A stretch of DNA of 34,826 nucleotides, taken from the NCBI GenBank assembly GCA_964369215.1, contig CAYJEZ010000010.1, forward strand, positions 1-34,826, given 5' to 3'. The DNA is from SIG603 sp964369215 (GTDB lineage Bacteria; Bacillota; Clostridia; Oscillospirales; Acutalibacteraceae). The translations under genes were made by a program, and so were the position numbers. A model generated the notes under the pieces. That model searched no databases. It was not told the DNA's origin and saw only the letters and a list, made by a program, of their open reading frames with translations. Shown here one piece after another: positions 1 through 7,213 of the stretch (position 1 is the first letter of the stretch; each line of letters begins with the position of its first letter).

Positions 1-1347
1 GAAAAAAAAACAGTTACAGTTATAGATATTAAAAAACTATTTACCGTTAATCAATGGGTGCTTATTGTAGGAGCGTCATTATATGGTGTGCTTTACCTTT
101 TTACTGACTCACTACTTACAGGACTACTCATTGTGGCATCTACCATAGTAACTACTGCCTTGACACAATTTTTTAAAAAAGAGAATAAAATTGACATATG
201 TATTAATATTTTAACATACACTCAATTAATTCTTATTTTAATTTTTGGCATGGTTAGTCTTAACTTACTAGCTACATTGCCATTAGTTACAGCTTCTTTA
301 GCTATGACTGGGCTGTATTACAAAGATAAGCTGATTGTTAGACAATGGATAATTGCTACGACAGTGCTTTTAGTAGTATCAATTTTTGCTCCTTCTTTTT
401 ATGGAGAGGTAGGAGTAGATAATATTATTCGTGGTTTACTAGGAACAAATTTTAGTATTTTACTTTTATACTTTTTAGTTAAATGGGGAAGCTCTTTTAT
501 GGAGCAATCAGCTGAAAAAGAAATTCAGTCTGAAAATCTTATCTTTCAAATAGAAGAAAAAATGGTAGAGAACCGTAACAGCGCACATAAGCAATCTGAG
601 ATATTTAATGAAGTTAGAACACGCAGTACTAATCTTGAAAATACATCAAGACGTATGCTTCATATGGCTCAAATACTAAGCGAAGGGGCAGAAAGTCAAA
701 ATACCATCATTGGAGAATTGTTAGACCAAAGCAATAGTATGAAAAATGAAGTAAAAGATACGCAAGATAAAAGTATTATTTCGCGTGACACCGCTATGCA
801 AAACGTAGAGAAACTAAATAAAAGTAATGAGCGTATGAACAAGATATTGGTAGCTATAAGTGAGATAGAAAGTTCGTCAGAGAAAATAAGCGGTATAATT
901 AAAACGATAGAGAATATTGCGTTTCAAACAAATATTTTAGCACTTAATGCTTCTGTAGAGGCTGCACGTGCAGGTAATGCAGGCAGTGGTTTTGCTGTTG
1001 TTGCACAAGAGGTTAGAATGCTTGCAAACCACAGTTCGCAAGCAGCAAGTGACAGTGCTGCATTAGTTGAAGAAACTATTGAAAGTGTAAAAGTTGGTGT
1101 TGAATTAGTAAAAGAGGCTGCAAACGATATGGTAGAGGTAATAGAGGGTTCAAAATATTCTGCTGAAAATGCTAGTGCAATCAGTGAAATTATGAATATT
1201 CAAGTAGACAACATTAATCATATTTTAACTCAAATTGAAAATATTAGCATGACTACTGCTCAAAATTCTTCAACTGCAGTTGTCAGTACGTCGATTGCAA
1301 ATGAGATTACTGACGAGTTAGCTCAAATAAATCGTGCCATACAATAG
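1..1347 (+). CDS. Methyl-accepting chemotaxis protein, 5' end cut off by the window
   Basis: Chemoreceptor that passes a signal through a cytoplasmic four-helix hairpin to CheA/CheW. The frame is open from base 1 with no upstream stop, and a GTG at 58 falls inside the first hydrophobic segment, so the real start lies left of the window. The visible 448 residues hold about five to six hydrophobic segments in the first 165 residues with very short loops, then a long coiled coil and the strongly conserved hairpin tip (FQTNILALNASVEAARAG, then GFAVVAQEVR, near 900-1020). I see no large extracellular sensor domain and no clear HAMP domain, so it may sense membrane state or a membrane-permeant ligand (inference). 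The C-terminus lacks an NWETF-like CheR/CheB tether. Family assignment is firm; the ligand is unknown. Confidence 0.93.
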   Translation, partial: EKKTVTVIDIKKLFTVNQWVLIVGASLYGVLYLFTDSLLTGLLIVASTIVTTALTQFFKKENKIDICINILTYTQLILILIFGMVSLNLLATLPLVTASLAMTGLYYKDKLIVRQWIIATTVLLVVSIFAPSFYGEVGVDNIIRGLLGTNFSILLLYFLVKWGSSFMEQSAEKEIQSENLIFQIEEKMVENRNSAHKQSEIFNEVRTRSTNLENTSRRMLHMAQILSEGAESQNTIIGELLDQSNSMKNEVKDTQDKSIISRDTAMQNVEKLNKSNERMNKILVAISEIESSSEKISGIIKTIENIAFQTNILALNASVEAARAGNAGSGFAVVAQEVRMLANHSSQAASDSAALVEETIESVKVGVELVKEAANDMVEVIEGSKYSAENASAISEIMNIQVDNINHILTQIENISMTTAQNSSTAVVSTSIANEITDELAQINRAIQ

Positions 1348-1376
1348 TATTTTTCTTTGCATTAACAAATTTATTA

Positions 1377-1410
1377 AACAGTAGTATTGCTTTTTAGCAG
1401 TACTACTGTT
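1377..1410 (+). terminator. Stem-loop 3' of the chemoreceptor gene
   Basis: Arms AACAGTAGTA (1377-1386) and TACTACTGTT (1401-1410) pair perfectly. The stem extends inward by a T-G wobble and TGCT/AGCA around a TTTT loop. It starts 29 bases after the stop codon. The T tract after it is weak (TGAGTTTT), so it could instead be a 3' processing or stability hairpin. Confidence 0.6.
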
Positions 1411-1483
1411 TGAGTTTTGCATTAAATTAATACTTTGTTATTAAACAAAACAGACTGCATTAATACTAATTTTGGCTATATGC

Positions 1484-1512
1484 TTGACAATAAAGTTTGA
1501 TTATGCTAACAT
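1484..1512 (+). promoter_or_regulatory. Sigma-A promoter of the EamA exporter leader
   Basis: A perfect -35 TTGACA (1484-1489), a 17-base spacer and -10 TAACAT (1507-1512) with an extended-minus-10 TGC just before it. The predicted start near 1519 gives a leader of about 240 bases before the exporter gene, long enough to hold an RNA regulator. Confidence 0.7.
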
Positions 1513-1520
1513 TTAATTTG

Positions 1521-1593
1521 TTAGTCAAAGCTTACCGGAATGTAAGGAGCAAAAATGTAATAAAACTACATAATTGGCTTTACCACCTAAGCT
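1521..1593 (+). promoter_or_regulatory. Possible structured leader RNA (three-way junction) before the EamA gene
   Basis: Right at the predicted transcript start the sequence can fold into a three-way junction. P1 is AAAGC (1527-1531) with GCTTT (1577-1581). P2 is TTAC (1532-1535) with GTAA (1542-1545) around CGGAAT. P3 is ATGTA (1555-1559) with TACAT (1567-1571) around ATAAAAC. A competing pairing, AGCTTA (1529-1534) with TAAGCT (1588-1593), would break both P1 and P2, as expected of a switch. It matches no riboswitch consensus that I can recall. The helices are short and the DNA is AT-rich, so chance folding is possible. The rest of 1594-1750 holds further small hairpins (TAACAG/CTGTTA at about 1670-1687, and one at about 1696-1718) but no gene. 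Confidence 0.35.
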
Positions 1594-1759
1594 ATTATCA
1601 ACCTAATAATCTAAAACATAATGGTTTAGAATGCTTTAAATAATAAGACAAAAAAGAAGTAAATAAAATCTAACAGTATAGCTGTTAATTTGTATGAGGA
1701 GAAATGTTTTCTCTCAAGTTACTAAAAATTTATGAAAGTTTTGGGAGGAAGATATTAAA

Positions 1760-2179
1760 ATGTGGTTTGTTTTAGCGATTTTATCTGCTATATTTGCTGC
1801 ACTTACATCAATACTAGCAAGAGTAGGTATTGAGGGAGTTAACTCTAACTTGGCAACAGCGATTAGAACATTTGTGGTTTTGGTTATGTCTTGGGGCATG
1901 GTCTTTATTACGAATACTCAATCTGGAATAAGTGAAATAAGTAGAAGAAGTTGGCTTTTTTTAATTTTATCAGGACTTGCAACTGGTGCATCTTGGCTTT
2001 GTTACTATAGGGCACTGCAAACAGGGGGCGACACAACCACTGTTGTAGCAATAGATAAATTAAGTATAGTGTTTACTTTAATATTAGCAATTGTATTTTT
2101 GCATGAGGCATTTACTTGGAAATCAATTGTAGGAGTTGTTTTGATTGTTGCTGGTACTTTATTTATGGTGATAAAATAA
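1760..2179 (+). CDS. Single-domain EamA/DMT-family transporter
   Basis: A 139-residue protein with four predicted membrane helices, about half the size of the usual ten-helix EamA transporters, so it should work as a dimer of half-transporters. It has the typical EamA ending: a helix rich in I, V and L, a short HEAFTWKS loop, then GVVLIVAGTLFMVIK. The ATG follows GGGAGGAAG at a good distance. It stands alone, between a hairpin and a strong terminator, behind a leader of about 240 bases that may be regulatory. Relatives export small metabolites or toxic compounds; nothing here shows the substrate. Family assignment is firm. Confidence 0.85.
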   Translation: MWFVLAILSAIFAALTSILARVGIEGVNSNLATAIRTFVVLVMSWGMVFITNTQSGISEISRRSWLFLILSGLATGASWLCYYRALQTGGDTTTVVAIDKLSIVFTLILAIVFLHEAFTWKSIVGVVLIVAGTLFMVIK

Positions 2180-2193
2180 TTAAATAATTAATA

Positions 2194-2227
2194 AAAAATC
2201 GGCGTCCGAATATTGACACCGATTTTT
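2194..2227 (+). terminator. Rho-independent terminator of the EamA gene
   Basis: AAAAATCGG (2194-2202) pairs with CCGATTTTT (2219-2227). An inner GTC/GAC follows a single C/A mismatch, with an 8-base loop. The A and T tracts make it usable on both strands. The -35 box of the next operon (2213-2218) lies inside its loop and 3' arm. Confidence 0.85.
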
Positions 2228-2241
2228 ATCTGTGATATACT
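2213..2241 (+). promoter_or_regulatory. Sigma-A promoter of the marR-ABC operon
   Basis: A perfect -35 TTGACA (2213-2218), a 17-base spacer and -10 TATACT (2236-2241, 5 of 6). The predicted start is near 2248, giving a leader of about 155 bases. The -10 box ends inside the palindrome at 2240-2263. Confidence 0.8.
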
Positions 2242-2263
2242 GGTATCAGTTAACTGATACCAG
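2240..2263. promoter_or_regulatory. 24-bp perfect palindrome over the transcription start; likely MarR operator
   Basis: The half-site CTGGTATCAGTT is followed at once by its exact reverse complement. It overlaps the last bases of the -10 box and the predicted start, the classic place for a repressor site. The gene downstream encodes a MarR-family regulator, a family that usually binds such palindromes in its own promoter. The palindrome is followed by CG and seven T (2266-2272), so RNA reading through from the EamA gene would also meet it as a terminator. RNA begun near 2248 lacks the left arm and would not. The binding protein is inferred. Confidence 0.65.
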
Positions 2264-2308
2264 CGTTTTTTTAGTTAAAGTACAATACCTTATATTTGCT
2301 TCTACACA

Positions 2309-2377
2309 AAATCAAATAGATTATGTTTGATTTGCTTTAAGTAGAGGGAAAAAAGCTTGATTTATAAGAAAATCAAG
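2309..2377 (+). promoter_or_regulatory. Two related hairpins in the marR leader
   Basis: AAATCAAA (2309-2316) pairs with TTTGATTT (2326-2333), and CTTGATTT (2356-2363) pairs with AAATCAAG (2370-2377). The arms are near copies of each other, so the first arm could also pair with the third, giving two mutually exclusive folds before the ribosome site AAGGAG. Whether this regulates anything is unknown. Confidence 0.35.
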
Positions 2378-2402
2378 AAATTCATTAATTAAGGAGTTTA
2401 TT

Positions 2403-2909
2403 ATGGATAGAGAATTGTTAATTAAGTTTTTTGCTGTTTCCGATTACATAACAGCAGAAATAAAATCTCACAGGATTAAATCGACAGAAAATGAGCATCA
2501 CTGCAAAGATAAAGGTTGTAAAGACGAGTGTTATCATAATCACAATAAAAAAGAAGGTCATAACCATGACAGAAAAGAGAAGCTATCTTTAACTTCAAAA
2601 AATACATTACGCATTCTGCTAGACTTAGAAAATGTAAATCAAAGAACTCTAGCAAAACACTTAAACGTAGCTGCACAAACAATGTCAGATACAATTAAAA
2701 AACTTGAAGAAAGAGGTTTTGTAGCGAAAATAAACAATAAAATAAATAATGAAAATATTATTGTTCTAACTGAAAATGGTAAAGAAAAAGCAATAGAACT
2801 GAATAAAATAATTGACAGTGCTACAAAAAATATTTTATCAAACCTAACAGAGGAAGAAAAAGAGACCTTTTTAGCACTGCTTAGTAAAATATATAGAGAG
2901 GGTGAGTAA
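2403..2909 (+). CDS. MarR-family regulator with a His/Cys-rich segment
   Basis: A 168-residue regulator. The winged helix-turn-helix spans about residues 60-130 (QRTLAKHLNVAAQTMSDTIK, then the wing LEERGFVAKINN), and the C-terminal dimer helices end in FLALLSKIYREGE as in MarR. Between the first helix and the helix-turn-helix lies an unusual stretch, residues 32-55, with H32, H33, C34, C39, C43, H45, H47, H53 and H55: nine possible metal ligands in 24 residues. That suggests metal sensing or storage (inference). It is first in an operon with two ABC half-exporters, behind a promoter covered by a 24-bp palindrome, so it probably represses its own operon. Start: ATG with AAGGAG seven bases upstream. 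Confidence 0.88.
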   Translation: MDRELLIKFFAVSDYITAEIKSHRIKSTENEHHCKDKGCKDECYHNHNKKEGHNHDRKEKLSLTSKNTLRILLDLENVNQRTLAKHLNVAAQTMSDTIKKLEERGFVAKINNKINNENIIVLTENGKEKAIELNKIIDSATKNILSNLTEEEKETFLALLSKIYREGE

Positions 2910-2938
2910 CTATTAGCTTACTAAAAAAATATTTCTTA

Positions 2939-4627
2939 ATGCAAAAATTAAGAATAGTATTAATGATTATTTTCAAGAGTATTTCTGCATCTGCAGCACT
3001 TTTTATTCCATGGGCATTTGCACATATGGTAGAGTATATTATTCCTCTTAACTCTCAAATAGAGATACTTAAATGGAGTTTATATATGATAGGCTTTGCT
3101 ATAATTAGCCTTGTACTTAATTTAATTGTATTTCATATTAATGCTAAATTTACAGTAAAGTTAGCAAAAGATATAAGAAAAGATGTGTTTGTTAAATCTA
3201 GCTACCTAGATTGTGAAAAGGTAGATAGCTTTGGAGTTTCCTCTATTACATCTAGGCTTACTAGCGATATTTCGAGCGTTCAATTATTTTCTGGCAAGCT
3301 TATGACAAAAGGAGTTGCTACAATTACTACATTTATTGGAAGTTTAACTACAGCGAGTATTTTAGATTATAAATTAGCTATGATTATGTTTATTTGTATT
3401 CCCTTTATTGTAGTAACAGTTTACCTTACTATGACAATAGCATTAAAGCGTTTTGCACTTACAAGGCTTGCTACCGACAATTTAGTAAAGTCTATAAGAG
3501 AGAATGTTATGGGTATTAGGGTTATAAAAGCACTATCTAAATTTGAGTATGAAGAAAAACGTTTTGAAGAAACAAACAATGATTTAAAAGATAAAAATAT
3601 ACATGCTGGAGTAGTAGATGCTATTGGAGCACCTACTATGAAGTTGATAATAAATATTGGAATGGTAGCTACTTTGATTTTAGGTGCATACTACATTAAC
3701 AAGGGCAGCAGTAGTATACCTTCTTTAATAGCATTTATGAGCTACTTTACGATGGTTTTAACCTCGCTTGTGGGCGTGGGTCAAATGTTTACAATGTACT
3801 CAAGGGCAGGGGCAGCTGCAAACAGAATTGAAGAAGTTATAAATACAGAAAATCATATTTTTAACAAAAAAACCAATAAAGCAAGTCAATATATGATTGA
3901 ATTTAAAAATGTAAGTTTTGCGTATAAAGCTAGTGGTGAGATATTAAAAAATGTGAGTTTTAAGGTTGAAAAAGGTAAAAGTTTAGGGATTATTGGAGTT
4001 ACTGGTTCAGGCAAAACCACTGTTATAAATTTGCTTTTAAGGCTTTACGAACCACAATCTGGTGACATTTACATAAATGGTAAGCACATAAATAACTATT
4101 CTTCTAAAGAATTGTATGCTATGTTTGGAGTGGTTTTTCAGTCAGATATTATATTTTCAGAAAGCGTGAAAGACAATATATCTTTTGGCAGAGATATAAG
4201 TGAAAATGATATTGAAAAAGCAGCAAATTCAGCGCAAGCACGTAATTTTATAAAAAGCATTAAAGATGGATATGACGGACTTATTAATATTAGAGGTCAA
4301 AACATAAGTGGCGGTGAGAAGCAAAGGTTATTAATATCTAGAGCCTTAGTCGCAAAGCCAGATATACTAGTGCTTGATGACAGTATGAGTGCGCTAGACT
4401 ATAAAACGGATGCGCTTTTAAGGCAAGAGCTTTCAAATGCATTTAAGGGTTCAACAAAAGTTATTGTCTCAAGCAGAGTGGCATCTATTATGAATGCAGA
4501 ACAAATTATTGTTATTGATAAAGGTGAAATCATTGCAAAAGGTGTACACGAAGAGCTAGTAACAAATTGTGATATTTACAGCGAGATTAGTGAGTTACAA
4601 CTAGGAAACTCACAACTATTGGCTTAA
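2939..4627 (+). CDS. ABC exporter half-transporter, degenerate-site subunit
   Basis: Membrane domain fused to a nucleotide-binding domain: about six helices in residues 1-290, Walker A GVTGSGKTT (353-361), signature ISGGEKQ (456-462), Walker B DILVLDD (475-481). The base after Walker B is Asp481 rather than Glu, and the switch His is Ser512 (VSSR for AHR), so its own ATP site should be nearly inactive. That is the hallmark of one half of a heterodimeric exporter of the TM287/288 type. The ATG at 2939 has no ribosome site. In frame upstream, an ATT at 2912 follows AGAGGGTG (2897-2904) and adds LLKKYF, the elbow-helix motif normal in this family, so translation may start there, two bases after the marR stop. 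Confidence 0.93.
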   Translation: MQKLRIVLMIIFKSISASAALFIPWAFAHMVEYIIPLNSQIEILKWSLYMIGFAIISLVLNLIVFHINAKFTVKLAKDIRKDVFVKSSYLDCEKVDSFGVSSITSRLTSDISSVQLFSGKLMTKGVATITTFIGSLTTASILDYKLAMIMFICIPFIVVTVYLTMTIALKRFALTRLATDNLVKSIRENVMGIRVIKALSKFEYEEKRFEETNNDLKDKNIHAGVVDAIGAPTMKLIINIGMVATLILGAYYINKGSSSIPSLIAFMSYFTMVLTSLVGVGQMFTMYSRAGAAANRIEEVINTENHIFNKKTNKASQYMIEFKNVSFAYKASGEILKNVSFKVEKGKSLGIIGVTGSGKTTVINLLLRLYEPQSGDIYINGKHINNYSSKELYAMFGVVFQSDIIFSESVKDNISFGRDISENDIEKAANSAQARNFIKSIKDGYDGLINIRGQNISGGEKQRLLISRALVAKPDILVLDDSMSALDYKTDALLRQELSNAFKGSTKVIVSSRVASIMNAEQIIVIDKGEIIAKGVHEELVTNCDIYSEISELQLGNSQLLA

Positions 4628-4639
4628 GGAGTGGTTTAA

Positions 4640-6436
4640 TTGGCTGGAAGAATGGGAGGGCTGATGCCCTTTAAAAAAAGAAGCGGTAAAGAAAATGTAA
4701 AAACGCTATCAAAGCTGTATTCATATATTAAAGGTTATAAACTATTTTTAATTGGAGCAGTAGTGCTTACTATATTATCAAATATAGGTAATTTGGTTGC
4801 ACCTAAATTAATTGAAAATAGTGTTGCAATAATTGAATCTGGTCTTGCTAGTGAGAATTTGCATGATTTACTTAATTTTTGCATACTTATGATTGCTTTT
4901 TATGTAATAACTTATTTTTTGAGCATTATATTGTCGTATACTATGATTAAATTCGGACAAAATGTAGGGTCGATACTTAGAAAATCAGCTTTTCAAAAAT
5001 TTGATAAACTCCCTGTTTCATATTTTGATACGCATCAAACAGGAGATGTTATAAGTCGTTTTACTTATGATATAGATATGGTAGCTGGCTCAATAGGAGG
5101 AACGTTTGTAAACTTTGCTACTAGTACGATAACACTGGTAGGCTCTTTTGTTATGATGTTATCTCTAAATTTCACTCTTATGACAAGCTTTTTTATTACA
5201 ATTCCAATTTCTCTTATTTTAGGCGGGGTGTGGGCCAAAAAAGTTAGGGCGTACAATAAAGAAAAGTCTGTAAAAATAGGCGAGCTTAACTGGTATGTTG
5301 AAGATAAAATCTCTGGACACAAAACAATTAAGGTGTACTCGCAAGAGAAAAATATTATTGCAAAGTTTTTAAAAAAGAATGAAGATTGGGGAGTTGCGCA
5401 ATATAATGCAGAGTTTAAAGGGGCTGGTATTTTAAAAGGAGGGCTTCAGTTTGTAACACAACTTACCACTGCATTTTTGTATATTCACGGAGTAGTTCTT
5501 TTAATAAATGGTGAAATTACACTTGCAGAGATAACTGCATTTGTGCTTTATGCAAAAATGTTTACGGGTATTGTAAATGAGTTGTCTATTATTTTGGCTG
5601 ATTTACAAATTGCACTGGCCACAGCTGATAGGGTTTTTGATTTTATAGAAGAACCTGAAGAAAAACAAGATAAAGAAGACGCAATTGTGCTGGAAAACCC
5701 TAAAGGTGATGTAAGTGTAAAAGAAGTTAGTTTTGGTTATGATAAACATAGAGAAATATTAAAAGAAGTAAATATAGAGGCAAAATCAAACAAAGTTATT
5801 GCAATTGTTGGTCATACAGGCGCAGGCAAAACTACCTTAATTAACCTTTTAATGAAGTTTTACCACACAAGCAGTGGTGGTATTTATTTTGATGGAGTAA
5901 ACATAGAAGATTTAACTAAAAAAAGTCTGCGCTCTTCTTGCACTATGGTATTACAAGATACTTGGCTTTTTAGTGGAACTATTTATGAAAATATTGCTTA
6001 TGGTAAAGAAAATGCAACACGTAAAGATGTAGAAAAAGTAGCAAAGGCGGTATCACTTCATAATTATATTATGTCTTTACCCAATGGGTACGACACTGTT
6101 ATTAACGAAGGCAGTATGAATATATCTGCTGGGCAAAAACAACTTATTACAATTGCTAGGGCAATGCTTTTAGATGCGAAAATTTTAATTTTAGATGAGG
6201 CTACTTCAAATGTAGACACTTTAACTGAAATAAATGTGCAAAAATCTATGAGTGAGCTTATGAAAAATAAAACATCTTTTGTTATTGCGCATAGGCTCTC
6301 TACAATAAAAAATGCAGACACTATTTTAATGTTTGAAAATGGGCAGATAATTGAAAGCGGAACACATGAAGAGCTTTTAAGCCTCAACAAAAATTATGCA
6401 AAGCTTTATTACTCTCAATTTGATGTGGTAGCTTAA
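4640..6436 (+). CDS. ABC exporter half-transporter, catalytic-site subunit
   Basis: A 598-residue partner of the preceding half-transporter. Six membrane helices lie in about residues 35-330, then Walker A GHTGAGKTT (391-399), signature ISAGQKQ (495-501), Walker B ILDE with the catalytic Glu520, and the switch His551 (IAHRLSTI). Its signature has Ala where LSGGQ has the first Gly. Together with the intact signature of the first subunit this gives one working site (this Walker A/B with the partner's signature) and one degenerate site. Start: TTG at 4640, with AAGGAG overlapping the stop codon upstream, so the pair is translationally close. Known relatives export drugs, lipids or peptides; the substrate here is unknown. 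Confidence 0.94.
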   Translation: MAGRMGGLMPFKKRSGKENVKTLSKLYSYIKGYKLFLIGAVVLTILSNIGNLVAPKLIENSVAIIESGLASENLHDLLNFCILMIAFYVITYFLSIILSYTMIKFGQNVGSILRKSAFQKFDKLPVSYFDTHQTGDVISRFTYDIDMVAGSIGGTFVNFATSTITLVGSFVMMLSLNFTLMTSFFITIPISLILGGVWAKKVRAYNKEKSVKIGELNWYVEDKISGHKTIKVYSQEKNIIAKFLKKNEDWGVAQYNAEFKGAGILKGGLQFVTQLTTAFLYIHGVVLLINGEITLAEITAFVLYAKMFTGIVNELSIILADLQIALATADRVFDFIEEPEEKQDKEDAIVLENPKGDVSVKEVSFGYDKHREILKEVNIEAKSNKVIAIVGHTGAGKTTLINLLMKFYHTSSGGIYFDGVNIEDLTKKSLRSSCTMVLQDTWLFSGTIYENIAYGKENATRKDVEKVAKAVSLHNYIMSLPNGYDTVINEGSMNISAGQKQLITIARAMLLDAKILILDEATSNVDTLTEINVQKSMSELMKNKTSFVIAHRLSTIKNADTILMFENGQIIESGTHEELLSLNKNYAKLYYSQFDVVA

Positions 6437-6478
6437 ATAGTGTTCACATAAACTTCAGCTAACATTTAATTAGATTTC

Positions 6479-6532
6479 ATTGACCAATCGTTCAAAGTGT
6501 GTTATTATAACATCATTGAATGACTGGTCAAT
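6479..6532. promoter_or_regulatory. tetR promoter flanked by twin operators
   Basis: Promoter: TTGACC (6480-6485), 17 bases, TATTAT (6503-6508). Two 17-bp sites in inverted orientation, ATTGACCAATCGTTCAA (6479-6495) and TTGAATGACTGGTCAAT (6516-6532), match at 15 of 17 positions when one is reversed, and each is itself a rough palindrome of the TetR type. The first covers the -35 box and the second lies just after the predicted start near 6515. Centres are 37 bp apart, so the bound dimers would be three and a half turns apart. Confidence 0.75.
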
Positions 6533-6552
6533 TCATTTTAAAGGAGAATTAT

Positions 6553-7152
6553 ATGAAAGATTTAAATTGTGAAACAGCTAAAAAGATAATTGATAGTGCT
6601 ACTGAATTATTTAACAATAACGGTTATGCAGGAACATCAATTAGCGGTATTGCAAAAAAAGCAGAGATGTCAAAAGGGATTTTATACCATTATTTTAAAG
6701 ATAAAGATGCTCTTTATTTACACTGCCTAAAGTTATGTGTAGATAACTTTATTGAGTATATGAGTGATAATGTCAAAAACTTAGAAGAAAAAGAAGATAT
6801 TATTTTGGAAATACTAAAGATACGGTTAAGTTTTTTCGATGTATACCCGCAATATCACCTTTTATTTCACAATATAATTTCCCTAAAACCAAACCACCTA
6901 CAAGAAGAAGTTAGAGAACTTAAGTTCTCAATGAGAAATAATAATTTAAAATTATTTAAAACTGTAACAAAGGGGATTAAGCTTGGAAAAGGAGTAACGG
7001 ATTATGATGTAATGACATTATTAACGATTTTACAAAATAATGCCCAATTTGTAGAAGATATTAACGGTGGGACTTTACCTGCAAATTCTTTAAACGTAGC
7101 TCAAAGAATAACTAAAATTTTTATTAACGGTTTAAAAGAAGATTTAGAATAA
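6553..7152 (+). CDS. TetR/AcrR-family transcriptional regulator
   Basis: A 199-residue repressor. The N-terminal helix-turn-helix is typical: ATELFNNNGYAGTSISGIAK followed by SKGILYHYFKDKDALY (about residues 16-58). The C-terminal ligand and dimer domain is all-helical and not otherwise recognisable. I chose the ATG at 6553 because AAGGAG lies six bases before it; an in-frame ATG at 6520 lies inside the second operator and has no ribosome site. The twin operators over its promoter suggest autorepression. It may also control the ABC pair that ends 116 bp upstream or the lipoprotein downstream, but nothing here shows that. Confidence 0.9.
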   Translation: MKDLNCETAKKIIDSATELFNNNGYAGTSISGIAKKAEMSKGILYHYFKDKDALYLHCLKLCVDNFIEYMSDNVKNLEEKEDIILEILKIRLSFFDVYPQYHLLFHNIISLKPNHLQEEVRELKFSMRNNNLKLFKTVTKGIKLGKGVTDYDVMTLLTILQNNAQFVEDINGGTLPANSLNVAQRITKIFINGLKEDLE

Positions 7153-7213
7153 AAGAAAAAATAACAATTATTATATGTTAAATTAATATATAAACATTTT
7201 GAAAGGACATATT

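Noticed and set aside
1521..1600. Known riboswitch or T-box in the EamA leader
   Set aside because: No T-box AGGGTGG motif and none of the purine, TPP, SAM, c-di-GMP, guanidine, fluoride or manganese signatures that I can recall.
1714..1899. Open frame of 61 codons on the minus strand
   Set aside because: Overlaps the EamA start region in another frame, has no ribosome site and no recognisable family.
5065..5322. Open frame on the minus strand inside the second ABC gene
   Set aside because: Antisense to a firmly identified membrane domain; composition is that of a shadow frame.
6064..6390. Open frame of 108 codons on the minus strand inside the second ABC gene
   Set aside because: Antisense to the conserved ATPase domain; no ribosome site.
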